64,000 nucleotides of DNA from Alphaproteobacteria bacterium (GTDB lineage Bacteria; Pseudomonadota; Alphaproteobacteria; Kiloniellales; DSM-21159), in NCBI GenBank assembly GCA_030433005.1, contig JAUILQ010000021.1, forward strand, positions 1 to 64,000, written 5' to 3'. Below, one piece after another: positions 18,262-27,243 of the stretch. Position 1 is the first letter of the stretch; each line of letters begins with the position of its first letter. Made by a program: the position numbers and the translations under genes. The notes under the pieces are model-generated. The model was given only the letters and a program-made list of their open reading frames with translations, had not been told where the DNA came from and did not search any database.

Positions 18262-20004
18262 TTGATCCGACTTGCCCACCGACTGGCGGCTCCGCTCGCC
18301 GCCGCCGTCCTGGCCGTCGCCCTGCAGCTGCCGGGCGCGCCGGCGCGGGCGGCCGGCAGCGAGGGCGGCGCCGCGGAGACGACCCGAGCGCCGACGCCCG
18401 CCGGCGCCTCGCCCTACGGCGACTACCTGGCCGGAGTCGTCGCCGAGCAGCTGCGCGACAACGGCGCGGCCGCCGACTTCTACCTGAGGAGCCTGAAGGG
18501 CGACCCGGGCAACAACGCCCTGCTCGAGCGCACCTTCCTGCTGCTCGCGGTCGAGGGCCGCTTCGCCGACGCCCGGCCGCTCGCCGAGAAGGTCGCGGCA
18601 CGGGCGCCGCAGCACCAGCTCGCCCGCCTCGTGCTGACCGTCGACGCGCTACGCGGCGGCGCCTTCGAGACGGCCGAGGCCGAGCTCGAGTTCGTCGGGC
18701 GGCGCGGGCCGGCGCGCATCGCCGAGCCGCTGATGCGCGCCTGGCTGGCCGCCGAGGCCGGCGAGGTCGGCGCAGTCCAGGACGCGCTCGGCGGGCTCGA
18801 GGGGCTGGAGCGGCTGACCAGCCGCCTGGCGGTGCACGAGGGGCTGATCCAGGAGAAGCTCGGTGACGAGGCGGCCGCCCTGGCCGCCATGACCGAGGCC
18901 GCCGACGACACCTCGGTGACCTCCTTCTGGCTGCTGCGGGTCGCCAAGAACTTCTTCCTGCGCCATGGCGACAGCGCCCGCGCCGAGGCGATCGCCGAGG
19001 CCTTCGCCGAGCGCAGCGACAGCGCCAGCCTGGTCGCCCTGATGCGCCGCGGCCTCGAGCCGGCGGCCCCGGTCCCGGCGCCGCTCATCGACAGCACCGC
19101 CAAGGGCGTCGCCACGGTGCTGTTCGACCTGGCCCAGATCCTCAGCAGCGAGGAATCCAGCGACGGGCCGCTGTTCTACGCCCATCTCGCGCTGTGGCTC
19201 GACCCCGGCCTGGAGGAGGCGCGGGTGCTGATCGGCGAGCTGCTGCAGCGCCAGGGCCGGCCGGTCGCGGCGATCGAAGCCTACCGGGCGATCCCCGCGG
19301 ACAGCCCCTATCACTGGTCGGTCGGGCTGCGCATCGCCGGCGAGCTCGAGGGCCTGGAACGCGACGAGCAGGCGGCCGCGCTGCTGCGCGAACTGGCCGG
19401 GGCCAGGCCCGACCGCTTCGAGCCCTGGTTCGAGCTCGGCAACCTGCATCGCGCCGACGAGCGCTTCGAGGAGGCCGCCGAGGCCTACGACGCGGCGGTC
19501 GCCCGGCTGACGCCCGAGCGCACGCCCTGGACCCTCTTCTACTTCCGCGGCATCGCCTACGAGCGCACAGACCAGTGGGACAAGGCGGAGGCCGACTTCA
19601 ACAGGGCGCTGGAGCTGGAGCCCGATCAGCCCTACGTGCTCAACTACCTCGCCTATTCCTGGATCGAGCAGGATCGCAATCTCGACGAGGCCCAGAAGAT
19701 GCTGGAGCGCGCCGTCGCCGCGCGCCCCGACGACGGCTACATCGTCGACTCGCTGGGCTGGGTCTACTACCGCCTGCAGCAGTACCAGGAGGCGGTCGAG
19801 ACGCTGGAGAAGGCGATCCAGCTGAAGCCGCAGGACCCGGTGATCAACGACCACCTGGGCGACGCCTACTGGCGCACCGGGCGCAAGCGCGAGGCCCGCG
19901 TGCAGTGGCGCCGGGCGCTGAGCCTGGATCCCGAGGCCGAGGAGATCCCGAAGATCGAGCGGAAGCTCGACTCGGGCCTGCCGGCCGAGCCCCAGAACAT
20001 CTAG
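18262..20004 (+). CDS. Exported tetratricopeptide repeat protein
   Basis: 580 residues. The TTG start at 18262 (GGGAG seven bases upstream) directly precedes a signal sequence LIRLAHRLAAPLAAAVLAVA. TPR-like helical pairs follow through most of the length and are clearest near the C-terminus: EAAEAYDAAVARLTPERT, KAEADFNRALELEPDQPYVL, EAQKMLERAVAARPDDGYIV, EAVETLEKAIQLKPQDPVIN. Such proteins act as periplasmic or outer-membrane scaffolds; no enzyme motif is present. It lies between the ETF-ubiquinone oxidoreductase gene and ispE on the same strand. The open frame continues upstream into the preceding gene and is not used. Confidence 0.85.
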   Translation: MIRLAHRLAAPLAAAVLAVALQLPGAPARAAGSEGGAAETTRAPTPAGASPYGDYLAGVVAEQLRDNGAAADFYLRSLKGDPGNNALLERTFLLLAVEGRFADARPLAEKVAARAPQHQLARLVLTVDALRGGAFETAEAELEFVGRRGPARIAEPLMRAWLAAEAGEVGAVQDALGGLEGLERLTSRLAVHEGLIQEKLGDEAAALAAMTEAADDTSVTSFWLLRVAKNFFLRHGDSARAEAIAEAFAERSDSASLVALMRRGLEPAAPVPAPLIDSTAKGVATVLFDLAQILSSEESSDGPLFYAHLALWLDPGLEEARVLIGELLQRQGRPVAAIEAYRAIPADSPYHWSVGLRIAGELEGLERDEQAAALLRELAGARPDRFEPWFELGNLHRADERFEEAAEAYDAAVARLTPERTPWTLFYFRGIAYERTDQWDKAEADFNRALELEPDQPYVLNYLAYSWIEQDRNLDEAQKMLERAVAARPDDGYIVDSLGWVYYRLQQYQEAVETLEKAIQLKPQDPVINDHLGDAYWRTGRKREARVQWRRALSLDPEAEEIPKIERKLDSGLPAEPQNI

Positions 20005-20078
20005 CGGGCCCCTCCAGCGGCAGGTCCAGGAGCGGCGCCGCCCGGCGGCCGCGGCCGGCGGGGAGGCCGGGCACAGCG

Positions 20079-20993
20079 ATGAGCGAGACCGCCTACCCGG
20101 CCCCGGCCAAGGTCAACCTCTGGCTCGAGGTCGTCGGCAAGCGCGCCGACGGCTACCACCTGCTCGATTCCCTGGTCGTCTTCGCCGGAGTCGGCGACTG
20201 CCTCTGGGCCGAGCCGGCCGAGGCGCTGAGCCTGGCGGTCGAGGGGCCGTTCGGGGCGGCGGTGCCGACCGACGGCGCCAACCTCGTGGTGCGCGCCGCG
20301 CACCTGCTGGCCGAGGCGCTGGGCGTGCCGGCGCGCGCCCGGCTGACCCTCGACAAGCGCCTGCCGGTCGCCGCCGGCATCGGCGGCGGCTCGGCCGACG
20401 CGGCGGCGGCGCTGCGCGCGCTCCATGCGCTCTGGCGGGACGAGGCCGGGACGCGGGGAGACGCCCCGGCGCGCGACGACGAGAGCCTGCTGATGAACCT
20501 GGGGGCGGCGCTCGGCGCCGACGTGCCGGTCTGCCTCTACGCCCGGCCGGCCCTGGTCGGCGGCATCGGGGAGGCCCTGCAGCCCGCGCCGCCGCTGCCC
20601 GAGGCCTGGCTGGTCCTGGTCAATCCCGGGGTCGCACTCTCGACCGCCGCCGTCTTCCAGGCGCGCGGCGCGCAGGATGCGGCCGCCGAGCCGGCACCCG
20701 GGCCGGCCTTCGCGAGCCCGCCGCGCGACGCCGAGGCGCTGGCCGAGCTGCTGGCCGCTCGGCGCAACGACCTGGAGCCGCCGGCGCGCCGGCTGTGCGC
20801 CGAGGTCGACGAGGTGCTCGGCGCGCTGGCCGCGACCCGCGGCTGCCTGCTCGGGCGGATGAGCGGCAGCGGCGCCACCTGCTTCGGGCTCTACGCCGAG
20901 GCCGCCCAGGCGCGCGCCGCCGCCGCGGCGATCGCCGGGGCGCACCCGGGCTGGTGGGCCAGCGCGGCGCCGATCCTCGGCCGGTCGGATTGA
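20079..20993 (+). CDS. ispE: 4-diphosphocytidyl-2-C-methyl-D-erythritol kinase
   Basis: 304 residues. GHMP kinase of the MEP isoprenoid pathway: phosphorylates CDP-methylerythritol at the 2-hydroxyl. Substrate motif PAKVNLWLEVVGKRADGYHL at the N-terminus, ATP-binding glycine loop LPVAAGIGGGSADAAAALRA (about residues 93-112), and the C-terminal GHMP segment GRMSGSGATCFGLYA. The ATG at 20079 is used because the first motif follows at once. The stop codon lies in a 14-base tandem duplication, followed by a hairpin. Confidence 0.96.
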   Translation: MSETAYPAPAKVNLWLEVVGKRADGYHLLDSLVVFAGVGDCLWAEPAEALSLAVEGPFGAAVPTDGANLVVRAAHLLAEALGVPARARLTLDKRLPVAAGIGGGSADAAAALRALHALWRDEAGTRGDAPARDDESLLMNLGAALGADVPVCLYARPALVGGIGEALQPAPPLPEAWLVLVNPGVALSTAAVFQARGAQDAAAEPAPGPAFASPPRDAEALAELLAARRNDLEPPARRLCAEVDEVLGALAATRGCLLGRMSGSGATCFGLYAEAAQARAAAAAIAGAHPGWWASAAPILGRSD

Positions 20994-21012
20994 GCGGCTC
21001 GGATTGAGCGGC
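20985..21012. repeat. 14-bp tandem duplication across the ispE stop codon
   Basis: TCGGATTGAGCGGC occurs twice back to back (20985-20998 and 20999-21012). The first copy contains the ispE TGA. The duplication is exact and looks like a recent slippage event with no effect on the protein. Confidence 0.9.
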
Positions 21013-21032
21013 GCGGCAGGCCTTGCCGCGCC
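21010..21032 (+). terminator. Hairpin after ispE
   Basis: GGCGCGGCA (21010-21018) and TGCCGCGCC (21024-21032) form a perfect 9-pair stem with a 5-base loop, 16 bases after the ispE stop and before the tRNA gene. A T-rich run is lacking, so it is a candidate terminator only. Confidence 0.45.
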
Positions 21033-21090
21033 TCCGCCGGAGGGCTAATTTCGCCGGCCTTCGCGGGCGCGTCCGTCGGGCCCGCGCTGC

Positions 21091-21164
21091 TGGGGCGTAG
21101 CCAAGCGGTAAGGCATCGGGTTTTGGTCCCGTGATCCCAGGTTCGAATCCTGGCGCCCCAGCCA
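21091..21164 (+). tRNA. tRNA-Gln (anticodon UUG)
   Basis: A 74-base cloverleaf: acceptor TGGGGCG pairs with CGCCCCA, discriminator G, and the CCA end (21162-21164) is encoded. The T arm contains GGTTCGAATCC. The anticodon loop TTTTGGT gives anticodon TTG, reading CAA/CAG. The gene stands alone between ispE and the minus-strand operon. Confidence 0.96.
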
Positions 21165-21194
21165 ACGTCTCTTGCGGCGGCGGCCCGCGACGCC

Positions 21195-23378
21195 TCAATC
21201 CTCCTTCAGGAAGCCCCGCACGACGTTCTCCAGCAAGCGCGAGACGGGGTTGTCGCAGTCGTTGACGGGCAGGCTGCCGCAGAAGCTGATCGAGCCGACC
21301 GAGAAGACCTTGCCGCCGCCGGGCTTGGGCACCAGCACCAGCTCGCCGCGGATCAGGTCGGCCGGCGGCTCGCCGCTGAGCGTCGCGATGTGCGAGAGCA
21401 GCTCCTCGGGCACCACGACGAAGGAGTCCGAGTGGCCCTCGCTGCGCGCCAGCACCACCGCCTCCGGCGGCGTGCCGAGCTCGGGGTCGGCGCGGTCGAG
21501 CTCGAAGCCGGCCGCGCCGCCGCCGCTGAAGCCGAAGTCGCCGAGCGTCTCGCCCTCGATGCCCTCGAAGATCCAGGAGACCTCGGGCTCGTAGGAGGCC
21601 GGCAGGCGGCGGTAGTAGGAGCCCTCGAACAGCCCCTGGGCGGAGAAGCCGACGCCGGCCAGCTGCTGCGGGTAGCGGCCGTTGCGGCGCCACAGGCCGC
21701 CGTAGGCGCCGTCGAGCTGGTGGTAGTACTCGCCCGGCTCGGCGGCCCAGGCGCGGATGCCGCCCTCGCCGCGGCGCAGCTCGATGGCGCCGGGCACGCC
21801 GGGCGAGCGCGCGATGCGCCAATAGAAGCCGTTGCCGCCGAGGTAGACCAGCCGGCCGCCGGTCTCGGTGAAGCTCTCGAGCGCGTCGAGCGTGCCGGCG
21901 GTGTGGTATTCGGGATGGGAGCCGGTGAGCACCACCCGGTAGTCCTCGATCAGCTCCGGGCCCTCGTCGTCGAGGTCCTCGTCGGTGACCACGTCGAACT
22001 CGATGCCCTTGCGCTCCAGCCAGTAGAGCAGGTGCGTGTCGGCGGGGTAGTGGCGCAGTCCCGAGCCGCGCGCGTCGACGAAGGTCATGAAGCCGGGCCG
22101 CATGGTCAGCAGCGGCCGCAGGCGCGACGAGAAGGCGACGCCGCTGCCGTCGGGATGGCGGTTGTAGGTCGAGCGGCCGTAGAGCGGATAGTCGTCGGGA
22201 TTGTAGGGATAGGCGCCCCAGGCGGCGGCGCGCTCGCGGTAGGCGGCGTCGCAGTTGCCGCGCGCGTGGTTGCCGTAGACCTGATAGGTGAAGGTCGAGG
22301 CGAGGAAGCAGACCGCCGCCTTCGGCCCCTCGACGGCCGGCAGGACGTAGAAGGGCAGCAGGTCCTCGCCGGCCTCGCTGACCAGGCGCAGCGCGTAGGC
22401 GCCGCTCTTCAGGCCGTCCGGCACGGTCATCTCGAAGTCGGTCTGCCAGCCGGCGTCGTAGAGGTCGTCCTCGTGGAAGTGGATCGCGGCGTAGTCGTCG
22501 GGCGCGGCGCGCCAGGACATCTCCTCGCCGCTCCACCAGGCGCCGCGCACGGCGCGGGTCGGCAGGTTGTGCAGCCGGCCGTGCAGCGCCTTCGGCCCGG
22601 CGTCGAGGATCGCCTGGGTCTCGACGCCGACGGCGAAGTCCCAGCCGGCGAGCAGCGCCGAGCCGGGCGCCTCCGGCGGCCCGTCGAACAGCGCCGGCGC
22701 CTCGAGCCGGCCGTTGAAGCAGCGCGGCTCGGCAGCCTCGAGCAAGGCCGCCATGGTCAGCGGCGCGCCGCCGCCCAGCGGCTCCAGCGTGGCGGCGGCC
22801 TCGGCCCGGTCGTCGAGGCGGCCGCGCTGCGCGGCGTCGAGCGCGCGCTGCTCGAGCTGCAGGCTCCCGCTCGCCCGGTCGTAGCCGGCGACGATCTCGT
22901 ACCACTGCCGGCGGCGCAGCGGCGTCGCGCCGGCGACCCGGTGCTCCGCGGCCGCGCTGCGGTGGACCAGGGCGGGACGGCCGCCGCCGTCGAGCTCCAG
23001 CGACCAGCCGTGGCCGTCGGCGTCGAGGCAGGACAGCAGCGCCGCCGGCCGGTCGGTAAGCCAGGGCTGCACCAGCACGCGGACGAACAGGCGGTCGCCG
23101 CGGAAGCAGGGATCGGCCGGGACGGTGGCGTAGGAGCCGCTGCGGATGGCCTGGGCGCGCGCGGGGTGCTCGCCCAGGTCGCCGCCCTCGACCGGGTCGA
23201 GCAGCAGCCCCGCGCCCTCCGGGTTGGCGTCGCCGTGGCGAACCTTGACGATCTCGGCACGGTAGCGCTCGGCGTCGCGGGCGCTGACCTTGACCGCCAG
23301 GCGCTCGCCGGGCCGCGCCGAGAAGCGGTCGAGATAGCCGGTGATCGGCAGGCTGGCCGAGGCGTCCGGGGTGGTCAT
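21195..23378 (-). CDS. N,N-dimethylformamidase large-subunit-like protein
   Basis: 727 residues. The N-terminal part (about 1-230) resembles a lectin/laminin-G-like jelly roll (GHGWSLELDGGGRPALV, LLAGWDFAV). The C-terminal part matches the DMFase beta-subunit domain: FYVLPAVEGPKAAVCFLAST, LPLYGRSTYNRHPDG-like region, EYHTAGTLDALESFTETGGR, YLGGNGFYWRIA. DMFase is an iron amidohydrolase that opens formamides; here the substrate is unknown and no small alpha subunit is encoded nearby. It is the last gene of an operon with an aminotransferase, an amidase and a Liv importer. The ATG at 23378 has AGGAG upstream; the frame open beyond it belongs to the aminotransferase region. Confidence 0.82.
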   Translation of the reverse strand: MTTPDASASLPITGYLDRFSARPGERLAVKVSARDAERYRAEIVKVRHGDANPEGAGLLLDPVEGGDLGEHPARAQAIRSGSYATVPADPCFRGDRLFVRVLVQPWLTDRPAALLSCLDADGHGWSLELDGGGRPALVHRSAAAEHRVAGATPLRRRQWYEIVAGYDRASGSLQLEQRALDAAQRGRLDDRAEAAATLEPLGGGAPLTMAALLEAAEPRCFNGRLEAPALFDGPPEAPGSALLAGWDFAVGVETQAILDAGPKALHGRLHNLPTRAVRGAWWSGEEMSWRAAPDDYAAIHFHEDDLYDAGWQTDFEMTVPDGLKSGAYALRLVSEAGEDLLPFYVLPAVEGPKAAVCFLASTFTYQVYGNHARGNCDAAYRERAAAWGAYPYNPDDYPLYGRSTYNRHPDGSGVAFSSRLRPLLTMRPGFMTFVDARGSGLRHYPADTHLLYWLERKGIEFDVVTDEDLDDEGPELIEDYRVVLTGSHPEYHTAGTLDALESFTETGGRLVYLGGNGFYWRIARSPGVPGAIELRRGEGGIRAWAAEPGEYYHQLDGAYGGLWRRNGRYPQQLAGVGFSAQGLFEGSYYRRLPASYEPEVSWIFEGIEGETLGDFGFSGGGAAGFELDRADPELGTPPEAVVLARSEGHSDSFVVVPEELLSHIATLSGEPPADLIRGELVLVPKPGGGKVFSVGSISFCGSLPVNDCDNPVSRLLENVVRGFLKED

Positions 23379-23446
23379 GCGGAGGATCTCCTGGCAGGCG
23401 GCCGGGTTTCGGGGGAAGGGCAGGCAGGAAAAGGCGGCAGCCGGGC

Positions 23447-24844
23447 TCAGGCCCCGCGCTGCCACTCGTTCAAGGCGACCGCGAAGTCCTCGAAGGAGCG
23501 GCGCAGGCCGTCGACGATCTCGCCGACCTCCTCGCCGGTCACGGTCAGCGGCGGCGAGACCATGATCCAGTCGCCGTACTGCCCGCGGCTGGTGCGCCGG
23601 CAGTAGACGGCCAGGCCGTGCGACAGGGCGATCTGCTGGAAGCGCAGCGGCGCCTCGAAGTCGAGCGGCGTCTGGCGCTTCTCGGTCTGGTCGGCGACCA
23701 GCTCGACGGCGAGCAGCAGGCCCTTGCCGCGCACGTCGCCGACCACCGGGCAGGACTGCTTGAGATCCTCGAGCGCGGCCTTCAGCTCCGCGCCGCGCGC
23801 CGCCGCCCGGGCGATCAGGTCGTGCTCGACCAGCTCGCGCAGCACGGCGTGGCCGATCGCGCAGGACAGCGGATTGGCGCTGTAGGTGAAGCCGTTCATG
23901 AAGCCGCCGGCGGCGGCCACCGTCTCGACCATGGCCGCCGGCGCCAGCACCGCGCCCATCGGCGTGTAGCCGGCCGCGATGCCCTTGGCCAGGATCACCA
24001 GGTCGGGGCGCCCGGCCGGCCAGTGGTGGGCGGCCAGGAAGGCGCCGGTGCGCCCGGCGCCGCTCATCACCTCGTCGTAGATCAGCAGGACGCCGTGGCG
24101 GTCGCAGATCTCGCGCACCAGCGCGTAGTAGGAATCGGGCGCGACCAGCGCGCCGGTGGCGAGGCCGCCGACCGGCTCCAGGATGAAGGCCAGGACGGTC
24201 TCCGGTCCCTCCTCGAGGATCCGCCGCTCCAGCGCCTCGGCGCAGAGGCGGGCGTGGCTCTCGGCCGTGTGGTTCGGCGGCAGGCGGTAGGTGAAGGGGG
24301 CCGGCACCTTCGGCATGCTGCGCATCAGCGGGCCGAAGACCTCCTCGGCGTGGGCGTCGCCGCTGACCGCCAGCGCGCCCATCGTATTGCCGTGGTAGCC
24401 GGGCTCGCGCGCGATGACCTTCCACCGCGTGCCCTGGCCGCTGGCCACGGCATGCTGGCGCGCCAGCTTGATCGCCGACTCGGTGGCCTCGCTGCCGCCC
24501 GAGACGAAGAACGCGCGCTCCAGCCCCGGGCCGGCCAGCTCGGTCAGCAGGTCGGCGAGCTGCTCGTTGGCCTCGCTCTCGAACTGGCTCGGGAAGGCGA
24601 AGGCGATGCGCTCGGCCTGCTCGCGCATGGCCTCGAGCACGCGGCGGTTGCCGTGGCCGAGGTTGTTGGCGACCGGGCCCGAGGAAACGTCGAGGTAGCG
24701 CCGCCCGGCGTCGTCCCAGACGTAGATGCCCTCGCCGCGCACGGCGCGCGGCTTGCGCGGGCTGCCGGGTCGGCTGAGGAAGACCTGGATCGGCTCCCCG
24801 TGCGGCTTGCGGCCCAGGCGCTCGCGTCCGACCAGCTCAGACAT
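23447..24844 (-). CDS. Class III (omega) aminotransferase
   Basis: 465 residues. PLP-dependent fold type I: GPVANNLGHGNRRVLEAMRE, FVSGGSEATESAIKLARQHA (cofactor phosphate contact), LLIYDEVMSGAGRTGAF (PLP pyridine Asp), and VILAKGIAAGYTPMGAVLAP with the Schiff-base Lys. The class moves an amino group from a terminal amine or beta/omega-amino acid to a keto acid. Beside an importer, an amidase and a PuuR-like regulator, an amine or omega-amino acid substrate is likely (inference). The ATG at 24844 sits at the conserved N-terminus. Confidence 0.92.
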   Translation of the reverse strand: MSELVGRERLGRKPHGEPIQVFLSRPGSPRKPRAVRGEGIYVWDDAGRRYLDVSSGPVANNLGHGNRRVLEAMREQAERIAFAFPSQFESEANEQLADLLTELAGPGLERAFFVSGGSEATESAIKLARQHAVASGQGTRWKVIAREPGYHGNTMGALAVSGDAHAEEVFGPLMRSMPKVPAPFTYRLPPNHTAESHARLCAEALERRILEEGPETVLAFILEPVGGLATGALVAPDSYYALVREICDRHGVLLIYDEVMSGAGRTGAFLAAHHWPAGRPDLVILAKGIAAGYTPMGAVLAPAAMVETVAAAGGFMNGFTYSANPLSCAIGHAVLRELVEHDLIARAAARGAELKAALEDLKQSCPVVGDVRGKGLLLAVELVADQTEKRQTPLDFEAPLRFQQIALSHGLAVYCRRTSRGQYGDWIMVSPPLTVTGEEVGEIVDGLRRSFEDFAVALNEWQRGA

Positions 24845-24888
24845 GGCTCCTCGTTCCTCTTTCTGCGCAGGCGGTCCCGCGCCCGCGG

Positions 24889-25734
24889 TCAGCGCGAGCC
24901 GACCAGGTCCTCGGTCGGCGAGGTGATCGCGCGATAGAGATCCGGGCGCCGGTCCCGGAACATCGGCTTCTCGCGCCGCGCCTGGAATACCGCGTCGCGG
25001 CTGATTTCGGTAGCGATCACGGCATCGTCGTCGCTGCCCGCCTCGGCCTGCACGCCGCCGCGCGGATCGACGATCATGCTCTGCCCGCCGAAACGCCAGT
25101 CGCCCTCGACGCCGCACTTGTTGGCCGGCGCGAACCAGACGCCGTTCTCGAAGGCCCGGGTCGTCATCATGGCGCGCCAGGCCTCGACCGGCGGGGCCGC
25201 GAAGGGCACGGCGATCAGCTCCGCGCCGTTCAGCGCGACGCAGCGCGCGCTCTCCGGGAAGAAGGTGTCGTAGCAGATGATCGCGCCGACCTTCCAGCCG
25301 AGCATCGAGACCACCGGATAGTGCGAGCCGAAGCGGAAGTAGATCTTCTCCAGGCTGGCCACCGCCGCCGGATGGGTCTTGCGGTACTTGCCGACGATCG
25401 AGCCGTCGCGCTCGATGAAGAAGGCCGTGTCGTAGTAGAGGCCGGCCGCTTCCTCCTCAAAGATCGCCGTGATCAGGCCGACGCCGTGCTTGCGCGCGAG
25501 GTCGCGCAGCAGCCGGATCGACGGCCCGTCGGCCGGCTCGGCCCGGTCGATGTGGCCGTAGTCGCGCCACTGGAAGACATAGGGAATGTTGAAGAACTCT
25601 GGCACCACGATCAGGTCGGCACCCTCGTCCTCGGCGGCCCGCGCGATCAGGCTCGCCGCCTTGTCGAGGTTGGCGTCGCGGTCGTCGCCGCTGTTCATCT
25701 GCACGACGGCGAGGCGCAGCTCGTCCTTGTCCAT
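24889..25734 (-). CDS. Nitrilase-superfamily carbon-nitrogen hydrolase
   Basis: 281 residues. The catalytic triad is visible: Glu46 in LIVVPEFFNIPY, Lys119 in GKYRKTHPA and Cys154 in GAIICYDTFFPESAR. The pattern fits the amidase/carbamoylase branch (N-carbamoylputrescine or beta-ureidopropionase type) rather than true nitrilases. It would release ammonia, and CO2 if the substrate is a carbamoyl compound. Encoded between the Liv importer and the aminotransferase on one strand, with 45- and 44-base gaps. Confidence 0.9.
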   Translation of the reverse strand: MDKDELRLAVVQMNSGDDRDANLDKAASLIARAAEDEGADLIVVPEFFNIPYVFQWRDYGHIDRAEPADGPSIRLLRDLARKHGVGLITAIFEEEAAGLYYDTAFFIERDGSIVGKYRKTHPAAVASLEKIYFRFGSHYPVVSMLGWKVGAIICYDTFFPESARCVALNGAELIAVPFAAPPVEAWRAMMTTRAFENGVWFAPANKCGVEGDWRFGGQSMIVDPRGGVQAEAGSDDDAVIATEISRDAVFQARREKPMFRDRRPDLYRAITSPTEDLVGSR

Positions 25735-25779
25735 CAGGCTCTCCCTTGCTTGGCGCTCGGCGGCCGCCCGGTCTTCCGG

Positions 25780-26481
25780 TCAGGTCGCGCTCAGGCCGAG
25801 GTAGGCATCCAGGCGCGAGGGATCCTCCCGGATCTCCTCGCTGCGGGCGTGCAGCGCGACTCGGCCCTCGTTGAGCACGTAGATGCGGTCGGCGAGATCC
25901 AGCGCGACGCCGATGCTCTGCTCGACCAGCAGGACCGAGAGGTTCGACTTGCGCAGGTCCTTGAGCATCTCGACGACGGTCTCGACGATGACCGGCGCCA
26001 GGCCCTGGGAGGGCTCGTCGAGCAGCAGCAGCTCGGGCCCGGTCAGCAGGCCGCGGCCGATGACCATCATCTGCTGCTGGCCGCCGCTGAGGTGGCCGCC
26101 CTTGCGGTCGCGGATCTCCTTGAGCGCCGGGAACCACTGCCAGACCTGGTCCAGCTGCCAGGGCGAGCGCGGGTTGGTCGCGATCGTCAGGTTCTCCTCG
26201 ACCGTGAGCAGCGAGAAGGGCTCGCGGCTCTCCGGCACGTAGGCGATGCCGCGCCTGGCGATGCGGTGCGGCTTCTCGCCGGCGATCGCCTGGTCCTTGA
26301 AGCGCACCGAGCCGCTGCGCGGCGGCGTCAGCCCCATGATGCTGCGCAGGGTCGTCGTCTTGCCGGCGCCGTTGCGGCCGACCAGGGCGACGACCTCGCC
26401 CGCGCCGACCTCCAGGTCGACGCCGTGCAGCACGTGGCTGTTGCCGTAGTAGGTCTGGATGTCTTCGACGGTCAGCAGCAT
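25780..26481 (-). CDS. livF: Branched-chain amino acid type ABC transporter ATPase LivF
   Basis: 233 residues. ABC ATPase: Walker A LVGRNGAGKTTTLRSIMGLT, Q-loop, signature HLSGGQQQMMVIGRGLL, Walker B LLLLDEPSQGLAPV. The short LivF form lacks the extra LivG helices. Starts three bases after the livG stop. Energises uptake with LivG, LivM, LivH and the binding protein at 29192. Despite the family name, the ligand may be an amide or amine rather than leucine. Confidence 0.93.
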   Translation of the reverse strand: MLLTVEDIQTYYGNSHVLHGVDLEVGAGEVVALVGRNGAGKTTTLRSIMGLTPPRSGSVRFKDQAIAGEKPHRIARRGIAYVPESREPFSLLTVEENLTIATNPRSPWQLDQVWQWFPALKEIRDRKGGHLSGGQQQMMVIGRGLLTGPELLLLDEPSQGLAPVIVETVVEMLKDLRKSNLSVLLVEQSIGVALDLADRIYVLNEGRVALHARSEEIREDPSRLDAYLGLSAT

Positions 26482-26484
26482 CGA

Positions 26485-27243
26485 TCAGACTCCCGCCGCC
26501 GTACCGAAGTAGGCCTTGCGGACCTCCGGGTTGCGGGCGACGTCCTCGGGCTCGCCCTCGGCGATGACCTCGCCGAAGTTCATCACGATCAGGCGGTGCG
26601 AGATCGACATGACGACGCTCATCTTGTGCTCGATCATGACCACGGTGTGCTGCTCGGCGAGGCGCCGCACCATCTCGCCGACCTGACGGGTGTCCTCCTG
26701 CGACAAGCCGCTGGTCGGCTCGTCGAGCAGGATCAGGCGCGGCTCGGTCGCCAGCGTGATGGCGATCTCCAGCATGCGCTGGTGTCCGTAGGACAGCTCG
26801 CTCGCGCGCATGCCGGCGTAGCTCTCCAGGCCGGCGTTCTCCAGGATGCGCCCGACCACCGGATCGAGCTGCGCATAGGCGCGCCGCCGGCGCAGGAAGT
26901 CGAAGCGGCCGCCGTGCCGGTGGCGGTAGGCGGCGACCCAGACGTTCTCGGCGACCGTCAGGTTCTGGAAGACGCTGGTGATCTGGTAGGAGCGGCCGAC
27001 GCCCAGGCGCGAGATCCGGTGCGGCTTGAGCGCGGTGACGTCCTGTCCCTCGAGCACGATGCGGCCCGCGCTCGGCGTCAGGTCCTTGGTCAGCAGGTTG
27101 AACAGCGTCGTCTTGCCGGCGCCGTTGGGCCCGATGATCGAGAGCAGCTCTCCGGGCGCGACCGCGAAGCTGACGTCGGAGACCGCGGTGTGCGCCCCGA
27201 ACTGCTTGGTCAGGCGCTCGGCCTGCAGCACGGCCTCAGGCAT
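26485..27243 (-). CDS. livG: Branched-chain amino acid type ABC transporter ATPase LivG
   Basis: 252 residues. Walker A SIIGPNGAGKTTLFNLLTKD, signature ELSYGHQRMLEIAITLA, Walker B RLILLDEPTSGLSQED. The insertion after Walker A and the C-terminal GEVIAEGEPEDVARNPEVRK typify LivG. The signature LSYGH is the usual Liv variant of LSGGQ. It overlaps the livM end by 8 bases, so translation is coupled. Confidence 0.93.
   Translation of the reverse strand: MPEAVLQAERLTKQFGAHTAVSDVSFAVAPGELLSIIGPNGAGKTTLFNLLTKDLTPSAGRIVLEGQDVTALKPHRISRLGVGRSYQITSVFQNLTVAENVWVAAYRHRHGGRFDFLRRRRAYAQLDPVVGRILENAGLESYAGMRASELSYGHQRMLEIAITLATEPRLILLDEPTSGLSQEDTRQVGEMVRRLAEQHTVVMIEHKMSVVMSISHRLIVMNFGEVIAEGEPEDVARNPEVRKAYFGTAAGV

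Noticed and set aside
23379..24425. Upstream extension of the DMFase-like frame
   Set aside because: The frame is open through the aminotransferase gene but has no homology; the real start is the ATG at 23378 with a ribosome site.
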